A stretch of DNA of 64,000 nt, from assembly GCA_003481775.1 (NCBI GenBank), contig QULU01000020.1, positions 16,308-80,307 of the forward strand, in the 5' to 3' direction. Positions 43,761 to 51,151 of this stretch are shown here, in pieces. The position numbers were made by a program, and so were the translations under genes. The notes under the pieces were generated by a model that saw only the letters and a program-made list of their open reading frames with translations, had not been told where the DNA came from and made no database searches. Source of the DNA: Clostridiaceae bacterium OM02-2AC (lineage in GTDB: Bacteria > Bacillota_I > Bacilli_A > Erysipelotrichales > Erysipelotrichaceae). Positions within the stretch are counted from its first letter, which is position 1. Each line of letters begins with the position of its first letter.

Positions 43761-43940
43761 ATGGAATATGCAAATAAGGAAGCGTTATTAGAAGCGTTAA
43801 GTTTAAATAAAAATGCCAGTGCAGGATATGATGAATACCCTGATGAAGATATGGAGTCTATTACATTCCATGAATCAGAAGATAAAGAAATCACACAGCA
43901 GTTTGATACAAAATTAGATTATGAAGGTGTTTTAGAATGA
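43761..43940 (+). CDS. small acidic hypothetical protein, 59 aa
   Basis: GAGGTGA lies 6 bases before the ATG, and the last bases overlap the next start (ATGA). The product begins MEYANKEALLEALSL and is rich in D and E, but lacks the common tail and ends LDYEGVLE. It is probably co-translated with the methylase. No family recognised. Confidence 0.55.
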   Translation: MEYANKEALLEALSLNKNASAGYDEYPDEDMESITFHESEDKEITQQFDTKLDYEGVLE

Positions 43941-45055
43941 ATACAGACACTATACAAATGAGTTTGTTTGACTACTTTATGGAAGATGAACAATTTACAA
44001 TTCCTGAAGCAACGGCTCTTGTAAAAGAACAAAAAAAACTACAAGTAAATGATGAATCTATTCGTGCTAGGATTTATGAAGGACTTGAATTAGGCATCTT
44101 TAAAAGGGTTGCTAGAGGTGTTTATAAAGTAGAAAGTCAGTTAAATAAAAAGACTGCGACCTGTCTTTTAATCAATGGAGATGGTCGTGATTTATCATTT
44201 ATTGAAGACAATAGTATTGATGGAATCATCACAGACCACCCATATGATTTAGCAAAATCTTTGACTGGTGGTAACAGAAAGTTTGCGACATACGAATTAT
44301 TTAAGTATACAAAAAAGGATTTTCAAGAGAAGATGCGTGTATTAAAAGAAGGAGCATTTTGTGTAGAATTGTTACCTGAAGAGAATGAAGTAAACTATCA
44401 ATACTTGTATGAAGTAAAACAAATGGCGATAAAAGAAGGTTTTAAATACTTCGCAAAAGTACCTTGGATTAAAGGCGATTTTAAAGCGAATACAGGGCGA
44501 AAATCAAAGAATAGGGAAGACATTATGTTCTTCTCAAAAGGAGAACCACGAACACTAAAACTAGATGCTAAGAAGAATATTCAACTTGCAAAAGAAAATG
44601 ATATTGATGTAAAAGGATTAAGTTCTTATGAAGTAAAAGAACGCTTAGAAGAAAATGGTTTAAGCGTTTTTTACATGAAAGGAACAAGTGGAATGTTGCC
44701 TACAGAATTTCAAAGTAAAGTAGAAAACTTTCCAAAAGAATTTGATTTTCAACCGAGAAGTCGAACGCAAAAAGTGATGGAAGCAGAGAAACCAGTTGCA
44801 CTTATGGAATCTATTATTGAATATATTTCATTACCTGACGAACTTCTTTTAGATCAATTCGGCGGTAGTGGGAACTTTGGAATTGCGTGTCTAAATACAA
44901 ATAGAAATGCAATCATAGTGGAGAAAGATGAACAAACTTTTGAACGCATGAAGGATAATATTGTGAATACTATGAAAGAAAAAAGTGAAGCAAATATTTA
45001 TGTTGAAGAAGTTGATTTAGATGAAGATATGGATGTGGAGATGGAGCTTATGTAG
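43937..45055 (+). CDS. orphan DNA methyltransferase with unusual motif IV and acidic tail
   Basis: 372 residues. The N-terminus MNTDTIQMSLFDYFMED contains a clamp-binding-like QMSLF. A wing-like region follows. ITDHPYDLAKS (about 98) holds motif IV, where DPPY would be expected but DHPY is found. DQFGGSGNFG (about 306) holds the AdoMet-binding glycines and IVEKDE the following acidic residue. The order is that of beta-type amino-methylases. No restriction partner is nearby, so it probably marks the element's DNA. It ends DLDEDMDVEMELM, a tail variant. It overlaps the previous gene by 4 bases. Confidence 0.78.
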   Translation: MNTDTIQMSLFDYFMEDEQFTIPEATALVKEQKKLQVNDESIRARIYEGLELGIFKRVARGVYKVESQLNKKTATCLLINGDGRDLSFIEDNSIDGIITDHPYDLAKSLTGGNRKFATYELFKYTKKDFQEKMRVLKEGAFCVELLPEENEVNYQYLYEVKQMAIKEGFKYFAKVPWIKGDFKANTGRKSKNREDIMFFSKGEPRTLKLDAKKNIQLAKENDIDVKGLSSYEVKERLEENGLSVFYMKGTSGMLPTEFQSKVENFPKEFDFQPRSRTQKVMEAEKPVALMESIIEYISLPDELLLDQFGGSGNFGIACLNTNRNAIIVEKDEQTFERMKDNIVNTMKEKSEANIYVEEVDLDEDMDVEMELM

Positions 45056-45568
45056 ATGAAAGAACTATCAACAAAAGTGTTTGTAATTGCTCTGATAGGA
45101 ACAATTTGTTTCTGTTTATTTATCTTTATTAAGCAACTAATAAAGGAGTACAAATTACGAAAATCTATTTTAAATGGATATTTTGTAAGTGCAGATATGT
45201 TTCTGAAAAAATGGAACGATTTATATAAAAACGAAACATGGAACAAGTCAGGGTGTTATGTAATTCTTATATATAATCATGTCGTAAATGATTTTCATAA
45301 AGAAAAATATGAAGCAATTTATATAGGGCAATCGTTACATTTAGCGAGTAGAGTGAAGCAACATTTACAAGGAAACGGAAACAAAAAAGTATATTATGAT
45401 TATCAAAACAGGAAACAAATCTACATTCATTTAGAACGCTGTATGCCTTCGTATATGAACAGAATGGAGAAAGATTTAATTCGATCTTTTAAAGCAACAA
45501 GGTCGTATAACATTCAAAAAGGTGGTGGAAAACATAGACAAAACAAAGAAAATTTTAAATACAAATGA
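45056..45568 (+). CDS. membrane-anchored GIY-YIG nuclease-domain protein, 170 aa
   Basis: An N-terminal membrane segment (about 8-28, VFVIALIGTICFCLFIFI) is followed by a GIY-YIG core: GCYVILIYNH (about 63), EAIYIGQS (about 85), RVKQHLQG and a late glutamate in YMNRMEKDLI. GIY-YIG nucleases cut DNA; a membrane anchor would place this one near the transfer pore or entering DNA. It follows the methylase without a gap, suggesting joint expression. The basic C-terminus has no acidic tail. Confidence 0.75.
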   Translation: MKELSTKVFVIALIGTICFCLFIFIKQLIKEYKLRKSILNGYFVSADMFLKKWNDLYKNETWNKSGCYVILIYNHVVNDFHKEKYEAIYIGQSLHLASRVKQHLQGNGNKKVYYDYQNRKQIYIHLERCMPSYMNRMEKDLIRSFKATRSYNIQKGGGKHRQNKENFKYK

Positions 45569-45630
45569 GGTATCGTTAAGATACTTAAATAATAATTTTA
45601 TGGATACAAAAATGAAATTTTTGCACACGA

Positions 45631-45668
45631 AAGTGGTGTGGGGAAGATAATCCCTGCATCACTTTTTT
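45631..45668 (+). terminator. intrinsic terminator before the mobilisation region
   Basis: AAGTGGTGTGGGGA pairs imperfectly with TCCCTGCATCACTT around AGATAA, inside a T8 tract. Confidence 0.65.
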
Positions 45669-45753
45669 TTACAGTTAGGAGTGAATGAAAATGAAATTTG
45701 AAAGAGCGAGTACCTACAATTTTGGTGCAACAAAATTGAATCGTAGAAGGGTT

Positions 45754-45801
45754 TCAGGGGCTACCCCTGACAAGCAAGGGTGTGTATAGACACCATGCTT
45801 G
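45754..45801. other. oriT: candidate oriT: two adjacent inverted repeats
   Basis: TCAGGGG pairs with CCCCTGA around CTA (45754-45770). Immediately after, CAAGCA + GGTGT pairs with ACACC + TGCTTG around GTATAG (45771-45801) with a small bulge. It lies in a 280-bp gap just before the DNA-binding, MobC-like and relaxase genes, the usual place for an origin of transfer. The nick site cannot be read from sequence alone. A 32-codon frame (45691-45789) overlaps it and is probably not a gene. Confidence 0.55.
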
Positions 45802-45848
45802 TTATATACAATTACAACCTATTGGGAAACAGATTGTGAGGGAAAAAT

Positions 45849-46409
45849 ATGGAATTCAAAAGAATACCTTTTATCGCTGTTCAAAGAAAATTTAATCTGA
45901 CAGATAGACAGATGTATTACATACGAGATCGAATTAGAAAATATCATAAAGAAGATGAATGGTTCATATTCGAGTACAACGCAATCGGAGAAAAAGAACT
46001 GTGGATTTATTTGGAAGGTGTGCATTGGATAGAGGAAGTATATCTTCAATATGACACACCATATATTGAAGCAGAAATCCAATTTGTATCGAAACAGATT
46101 AAGAGATTAGAAGAAGAATTAAATGTGCATTGTGACCCTATCCACTGTGAAGATATGGACATCATTGAACTCTCTATTTATTTTCAAAAAGCAAAGAAGA
46201 CGATCTATAACGAAATCAATAAAAACAGGAAGGATTTAGAAAAATATATCATTGGAAAGAAACCAATAAAGCTATCTGAAGAAGGGGTGCGTTGGATGGA
46301 ATTGAACCTATATCGGAAGCGATATATGAAAGACCTCTACTTATACAAAAGAGTGATGCAGGATAGAAAGCGAGAAAAAAACAATGCGACAAAAATTACA
46401 CGAGGATGA
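45849..46409 (+). CDS. probable DNA-binding mobilisation accessory protein, 186 aa
   Basis: The N-terminal residues (VQRKFNLTDRQMYYIRDRI) and the middle (LSIYFQKAKKTIYNEINKNR) look like two helix-turn-helix units separated by a linker. The C-terminus is basic (KRVMQDRKREKNN). It overlaps the MobC-like gene by 26 bases and sits beside the oriT candidate, so it probably binds there as a relaxosome component. No exact family recognised. Confidence 0.6.
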   Translation: MEFKRIPFIAVQRKFNLTDRQMYYIRDRIRKYHKEDEWFIFEYNAIGEKELWIYLEGVHWIEEVYLQYDTPYIEAEIQFVSKQIKRLEEELNVHCDPIHCEDMDIIELSIYFQKAKKTIYNEINKNRKDLEKYIIGKKPIKLSEEGVRWMELNLYRKRYMKDLYLYKRVMQDRKREKNNATKITRG

Positions 46410-46821
46410 TAAAAGAAAACGAGTCAATGTTTTGCTTAGTAATAATGAACGAGAACTGTTAAAAGAAAAGATGGATAAATATGGATACGCAGATTTATCG
46501 TCCTATTTACGAGATGCAGGAATATACGAAAGACTGTATTTGGAAGATATAGATGGTAAAAAAGAAATATCTGAACTTGTCAGTAATATGATTGGAGAAA
46601 TCAGGAAGTATTTATTTGAACAGAATAAAATATTGATGAAAAGCAGTCTTACAAGAAATGACATTCAGTTGTTGTCTGAACAAAACGATAAAATTTTAGA
46701 ATCGAATATGAATTTAGTAAAACTTATAAATGAAGTGTTGTGGGTATCTTCAAGAGTTATTGCTGAAGACCCTAGCCGTTTTGTTCAACAAGCAAAACTA
46801 TTTGATGATGATGCAAAATAG
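46384..46821 (+). CDS. mobC: MobC-like relaxosome protein, 145 aa
   Basis: The pattern RVNVLLSNNERELLKEKMDK then YADLSSYLRDAGI is the ribbon-helix-helix start of MobC-type accessory proteins, followed by a helical region with SELVSNMIGEIRKYL. These proteins open DNA at oriT and help the relaxase. It lies 15 bases before the relaxase gene. Confidence 0.78.
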   Translation: MRQKLHEDDKRKRVNVLLSNNERELLKEKMDKYGYADLSSYLRDAGIYERLYLEDIDGKKEISELVSNMIGEIRKYLFEQNKILMKSSLTRNDIQLLSEQNDKILESNMNLVKLINEVLWVSSRVIAEDPSRFVQQAKLFDDDAK

Positions 46822-46836
46822 AAAGGGGGCAATGAA

Positions 46837-48558
46837 ATGCCATATACAAAAAGAATACCGGTACACGCAGGAGAAAGAGGAACAGGTTTATATAATTGCT
46901 TGGAGTATGTACGCAATGGAGATAAGACAGAGGATGGGATTTTGGTAAATTCCTTAAACTGTACAGTTGAATTTGCGGAACAAGAATTTCTTTATATTCA
47001 AAGAAAGTATCATAAAGAAAATGATGATCGAGTTGCCTATCATGTTATTCAATCATTTGATATACGAGATGATATAACTCCTGAACAAGCCAACGAAATA
47101 GGAATGAAATTATGTAAAGAGATTTATCCAAACTATCAATGTGTTGTAAGTACACACATTGACAAAGGACACTTGCACAATCATATCGTTTTAAACGCAA
47201 CCAGTTTGTCAGGAAGAAAGTTAGAAGATAGATTGGCAAATAAAATAGAAGGACTATATGGATTAAGGGAAGCAAGTGACCGAATTAGTTTAGAATATGG
47301 ATGTCATGTTATGAAAGACTTCAAACCGATTGGTAAATACAGAAGAAAAGATTATTCAGGGAAACTTCAAGAAACAACCATTAAAAAGATATATGAAAAT
47401 GCAACAGCGATTTGGAAACCACGAATTATTGAACAAATTGAGAAATTAAAAAAAGAAACAAACTCGTTTGATGAATTGATGGAACGATTAGCTTTGGAAG
47501 GGTATCAAATTAAAAGGGGAAAATATCTAAGTATAAAACCGTATGGTAAAGAAAGATTTACTAGACTTCATAAATTAGGAGATGAGTATAGTGAGGAAGC
47601 ACTTCGTCAGTTCTTCAAAGACAAGAAAAAGGGAAGCTATGTGAAACAATTAAAAGCAGTAAATGGTTATAAAGGGAGAAGTAAATATTCTGATTCCTAT
47701 GTAGAACAAGCAAATAATTCTAAGTTAGCTATGGAGTTGTCTAGTAAAGGACAACAGGTAGGAAAAGAATATCCTAAATACTACAATTCAAGATATAAAG
47801 AATTTTTGAGATATAAGGAACTTGCTAAATCATTAGATTTTATGAGTGCTGAAAAAATATTCTCTTATGAAGATCTAGCTGAAAAAATTGAAGCTGTAGA
47901 ACTTGAGTTAGCTGAACGAGAAGCAGAATATGAGAAACAAAAATCAATCGTCAGAACTTTTGAAGAAAACGAGCCGTTTGCACATACTTATATTGAAACT
48001 TACAATGCCTATATGCTTTATAAAGAGCAGGTTGAAAAGTTTGGAGAAGAGAATATTACGATAAGTGAAGATGTACAGAAACATCTTACAGTGAAAGAAA
48101 ACTTAAATGATGCCGAATTGCAGGAAGTACGAGAATTTATTCGTGGCTGCGGACAAGAGAAAAGAGAGGCAAACAGACAGTATTCTTATATTACTTATCT
48201 TCATAGCAAATTAACAGATTATGATAAGTTGCGTTCAAGAGCATTGGAGATGAACGGATATATTAAAGGTATGAACTTTGGTATTAAAATGATTGATGAA
48301 AAACGATCAACAGATGAATATTATTGTGTCAAATTACCGTACACAAAGAAGTATGTTTATTTAAATAAGAATTGTGTGACATGGAAAGAACATGGAGTCC
48401 GTGCGACTATGTATCTCATTGATGATGAAACATACGAACTATATAATGAAGATAATCAAAAGATTGGAGAAGTATCAGGAGATCAATTAGAACAGATTTC
48501 TAACGAGGAAAAGGAAGAGGTAAAAGAATACTATGCTTCATTGAAAGTAGAGGTGTAA
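46837..48558 (+). CDS. MOB_P-type relaxase
   Basis: 573 residues. The relaxase fold occupies about 1-230, with motif III STHIDKGHLHNHIVLNA (about 106-122), whose histidines bind the catalytic metal. A tyrosine in GLYNCLEYV near residue 24 is a candidate nucleophile. The C-terminal half is helical with coiled-coil features (AEKIEAVELELAEREAEYEK). It nicks oriT and pilots the strand. RBS AAAGGGGG. The end (VKEYYASLKVEV) has no acidic tail. Confidence 0.88.
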   Translation: MPYTKRIPVHAGERGTGLYNCLEYVRNGDKTEDGILVNSLNCTVEFAEQEFLYIQRKYHKENDDRVAYHVIQSFDIRDDITPEQANEIGMKLCKEIYPNYQCVVSTHIDKGHLHNHIVLNATSLSGRKLEDRLANKIEGLYGLREASDRISLEYGCHVMKDFKPIGKYRRKDYSGKLQETTIKKIYENATAIWKPRIIEQIEKLKKETNSFDELMERLALEGYQIKRGKYLSIKPYGKERFTRLHKLGDEYSEEALRQFFKDKKKGSYVKQLKAVNGYKGRSKYSDSYVEQANNSKLAMELSSKGQQVGKEYPKYYNSRYKEFLRYKELAKSLDFMSAEKIFSYEDLAEKIEAVELELAEREAEYEKQKSIVRTFEENEPFAHTYIETYNAYMLYKEQVEKFGEENITISEDVQKHLTVKENLNDAELQEVREFIRGCGQEKREANRQYSYITYLHSKLTDYDKLRSRALEMNGYIKGMNFGIKMIDEKRSTDEYYCVKLPYTKKYVYLNKNCVTWKEHGVRATMYLIDDETYELYNEDNQKIGEVSGDQLEQISNEEKEEVKEYYASLKVEV

Positions 48559-48561
48559 GGA

Positions 48562-49323
48562 ATGAAAAAGAAGTTAATCCTTGGTGGACTTATTACTTTG
48601 CTAACAGTTTCTTTAATTCCATTCATAAATTTGTTTTTTAAGGAACAAGAGAAAAAAGAAATTGAGAATAATGTGAAAGAAGTTGTGCAGGAAAAAGAAT
48701 CAAAAAAGGAAGGAAAGAAACAAGAAAGCAGTACCTTGAGTTTTGCAGAACTTAAACAAATGAATTCAGATCTAGTTGCTATTATGTATATTCCTAACAC
48801 GGATATTTATTTACCAATCGTACAAACTGCGAATAATGAGTATTATCTAAAGCATAACTTTTATAAGAATTATGACGAACAGGGAAGCATCTATATGGAT
48901 GCAAAGGCATCAGCAGACTTCGGCAGTAAAAATACATTTATATATGGACACAGTGTTTTAGGAACGGGTGGTATGTTTACATTTCTGAAAAACTATATGA
49001 GTGCTTCTTATTATCAACAGCATCCAATCATTAAGATTATGACAGAAGAGAAGTTGTATGATGCCCATATTGTATCAGCGTATAAAGATGTAGATACTTC
49101 TGCATCCTATCAAACCAATATTACGGATGATGTCAGTTACACTTCATATATTGATGTGATTGCAGGCAAGAGCAACTATGTAACAAATGTTCAAGCAACG
49201 ACAGATAAAAATATGGTTACATTTTATACTTGTTCATTGGATGGAATTACAAACAATAGCCAACTGGCATCTACCAAAGACAGATACTATATTCATGCAG
49301 TATTAGAAGTAATAAATGAATAA
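48562..49323 (+). CDS. srtB: class B sortase
   Basis: 253 residues. The N-terminal membrane anchor (about 4-22) and a charged linker precede the sortase domain. Catalytic residues are His in FIYGHS (about 131), Cys in TFYTCSLD (about 224) and Arg in KDRYYIHA (about 240). Class B sortases of ICEs anchor surface proteins encoded on the same element; the SpaA-type protein at 658, with its VIQTG motif, is the likely substrate. It starts 3 bases after the relaxase stop. Confidence 0.92.
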   Translation: MKKKLILGGLITLLTVSLIPFINLFFKEQEKKEIENNVKEVVQEKESKKEGKKQESSTLSFAELKQMNSDLVAIMYIPNTDIYLPIVQTANNEYYLKHNFYKNYDEQGSIYMDAKASADFGSKNTFIYGHSVLGTGGMFTFLKNYMSASYYQQHPIIKIMTEEKLYDAHIVSAYKDVDTSASYQTNITDDVSYTSYIDVIAGKSNYVTNVQATTDKNMVTFYTCSLDGITNNSQLASTKDRYYIHAVLEVINE

Positions 49324-49357
49324 AGTAGGTAAAACTAAAAAAACTTAGCTAAAACTT

Positions 49358-49388
49358 GAGGATATTCATGATAAATATCCTCTCTTTT
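49358..49388 (+). terminator. intrinsic terminator of the mobilisation operon
   Basis: GAGGATATT (49358-49366) pairs perfectly with AATATCCTC (49374-49382), followed by a T-rich tract. Confidence 0.82.
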
Positions 49389-49446
49389 TATGCTCAAAAA
49401 ATGTAAAAAAGACTTTAAAATAAAGCTAAAAGCATTGAAATAATGC

Positions 49447-49475
49447 TTGCAAATAGGTGGTTGTTTTGCTATAAT
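49447..49475 (+). promoter_or_regulatory. strong promoter of the maintenance operon
   Basis: TTGCAA (49447-49452), exactly 17 bases, TATAAT (49470-49475). It follows a terminator and drives the run of genes that includes parB and parA. Confidence 0.85.
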
Positions 49476-49484
49476 ATAGGTATA

Positions 49485-49541
49485 AGGTGTAGTATTGCTA
49501 CACCTAAAAAAATAATGTTATGGTGTAGCAATACTACACCT
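49485..49541. promoter_or_regulatory. nested inverted repeat at the transcription start (operator candidate)
   Basis: AGGTGTAGTATTGCTACACC (49485-49504) is repeated as its exact reverse complement at 49522-49541. Each 20-base arm is itself a hairpin, GGTGTAG/CTACACC around a 5-base loop. It starts about 10 bases after the -10 box, ideal for repression or for an RNA switch. It could alternatively be a centromere-like site for the ParA/ParB pair. Confidence 0.7.
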
Positions 49542-49556
49542 AGAAAGAGTAGGAAT

Positions 49557-49709
49557 ATGGAAAGAACGATCACGAAAAGAAAAACAATCAACAGAAGAAA
49601 GGTTTTATATAATTTAAACCTTCTGATTCTCGCATTAGGAAAAATCATTGTGATAACAACAATTATGATGTTTGTGATGTTATGTATCGCAGAATACTGT
49701 TTATCTTAG
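49557..49709 (+). CDS. small membrane protein, 50 aa
   Basis: A basic N-terminus (MERTITKRKTINRRK) and one membrane span (about 20-45). A GAGTAGGA site lies upstream, and the start follows the nested inverted repeat. First gene of the operon; no family recognised. Confidence 0.5.
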   Translation: MERTITKRKTINRRKVLYNLNLLILALGKIIVITTIMMFVMLCIAEYCLS

Positions 49710-49773
49710 ATTTTTTAACAAGAAGAAGCACGAATAAAGATTATAACTGTAAATAAGACAAGGAGAAAATTAT

Positions 49774-49989
49774 ATGAAAACTAAAGAAATCATTAACATA
49801 GTAACACAAGATGAAAATATATGTCCTGTTTGTGGGGCATCAATAAAACCTGAATACTCGAATTGGAATGATTGTTATGAATATTATAATTGGGAATGTC
49901 AGCAGTGTGATGCTAAAGGAACTGCTGTATATAAAATGATTAGAAATTTTGAAGAACATATTGATATTGAAAAAGGAGAACAATTATAA
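49774..49989 (+). CDS. small zinc-ribbon protein, 71 aa
   Basis: CPVCGA and CQQCDA, 26 residues apart, form a likely zinc ribbon. AAGGAG lies upstream. The end IDIEKGEQL is mildly acidic. It might act as a DNA-binding regulator or as a partner of the adjacent MazF-like protein, but neither is shown. Confidence 0.6.
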   Translation: MKTKEIINIVTQDENICPVCGASIKPEYSNWNDCYEYYNWECQQCDAKGTAVYKMIRNFEEHIDIEKGEQL

Positions 49990-49992
49990 AAC

Positions 49993-50370
49993 ATGGTAGA
50001 TACTAATCAAAATGGAAAGTTTGCTCACTCATTAGAGAGTGAGCAGGCAACACCACAAAAGGGCGAGATATATTGGGTTGATATGCCGTATTATAGCACA
50101 ACCGTTATTTCAAACATAAGACCTTGTGTAGTGTTATCCAATAACCAAGCGAACAAGAATTCCAAAACCATTTTGGTTACACCAATCACAAGAAGACTTA
50201 AAAGACCCGAATTACCTTGCCATGTTACTTTGAATGACAAAAACATGGTTAAGTTAGAAGTTATTATACCAGTAGAAAAAGAGAAAATTACTGGATACTA
50301 TGGGAAATTAACGGAAAAGCAAATGCGTGAAGTGAATCAAGCAATGTTGATTGAATTAGGGATTATATAG
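49993..50370 (+). CDS. MazF/PemK-family endoribonuclease toxin
   Basis: 125 residues. KGEIYWVDMP, IRPCVVLSNNQ and ILVTPITRRL are the MazF/PemK signatures. MazF enzymes cut single-stranded RNA. The usual MazE-type antitoxin is not recognisable next to it; the neighbours are a zinc ribbon (49,774) and a 57-residue protein (50,408). An N-terminal extension of about 20 residues holds ATPQKG, which also occurs near the start of the ParB protein. The site before the ATG is GGAG inside the upstream gene. Confidence 0.82.
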   Translation: MVDTNQNGKFAHSLESEQATPQKGEIYWVDMPYYSTTVISNIRPCVVLSNNQANKNSKTILVTPITRRLKRPELPCHVTLNDKNMVKLEVIIPVEKEKITGYYGKLTEKQMREVNQAMLIELGII

Positions 50371-50407
50371 AAATAACCAATATTGGGATTAGAAAAGAGG
50401 TTAAAAA

Positions 50408-50581
50408 ATGACATCAAGTGCCTATCAAGATTTATTAAAGACACAAAAAGAGATTTTAGAATTAGGAATGTATTGTAAAAAATTCAACATTACAAAAGCC
50501 GAATTACAGGATCTTGCATCAAAAAAACGATACGAAGAGGAGAAAGAAGAACATGACAGACGAACAAAGGGTCGTTGCTAA
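50408..50581 (+). CDS. small helical protein, 57 aa
   Basis: AAGAGG lies 6 to 11 bases before the ATG. The product (MTSSAYQDLLKTQKEILELG and onward) is helical and charged, and contains KKFNITKAELQDLA, which resembles half of a helix-turn-helix. It overlaps the next start by 29 bases. It could be an antitoxin for the MazF-like protein, judged by position only. Confidence 0.5.
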   Translation: MTSSAYQDLLKTQKEILELGMYCKKFNITKAELQDLASKKRYEEEKEEHDRRTKGRC

Positions 50582-51149
50582 TAAATTAGCAAAACAAAGG
50601 GAGTATTTTACTCATCTTGCACCAATTGGGGAAACAAATAAAACAAAGACAATTTGCTTTGATTTAGAAACAACAGGTGTAAATAACGAGTTGGATGAAG
50701 TATTAGAAATTACAATTTTAGATGGCAACTTCAATATACTGTTAAACACATATGTAAAACCAATTTTCACGACTTCTTGGAAAAACGCAGAAGCTGTACA
50801 TCATATTTCTTATGATATGGTAAAAAACAAACCAACATTACAACAATTAGCACCCCTTATTAAAGGAATATTTGACAATGCAGATGTGATCGTAGGATAC
50901 AATGGAAGTTTTGATTTAGGATTTCTTGAAGGATTATATTCCTTAGAAAACAAACAAGTGATTGATGTTATGGAACTGTTTGCTCCTATCTATGGCGAAG
51001 TCAGTGAAAAGTATGGGGGTTATAAATGGCAGAAACTACAAAATTGTGCTGATTACTTTGGATATAAATTTAAAACACATGACAGTTATGAAGATGCAAA
51101 GGCTACATTATACTGCTATCACAAGATAATGGAAAGAAAGGAAGTGTAG
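50553..51149 (+). CDS. DnaQ-like 3'-5' exonuclease, 198 aa
   Basis: DEDDh motifs: FDLETTG (about 31), VHHISYDM, YNGSFDLGF (about 124) and THDSYEDAKAT (about 174, with the catalytic histidine). This is the proofreading exonuclease fold, free-standing. ATG 50553 follows AGGAGAAAG. Possible roles are DNA processing after transfer or RNA trimming. Confidence 0.85.
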   Translation: MTDEQRVVANKLAKQREYFTHLAPIGETNKTKTICFDLETTGVNNELDEVLEITILDGNFNILLNTYVKPIFTTSWKNAEAVHHISYDMVKNKPTLQQLAPLIKGIFDNADVIVGYNGSFDLGFLEGLYSLENKQVIDVMELFAPIYGEVSEKYGGYKWQKLQNCADYFGYKFKTHDSYEDAKATLYCYHKIMERKEV

Positions 51150-51151
51150 AT

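Noticed and set aside
45691..45789. 32-codon open frame across the oriT candidate
   Set aside because: It lies over two inverted repeats, has no recognisable family, and is better explained by the oriT structure.
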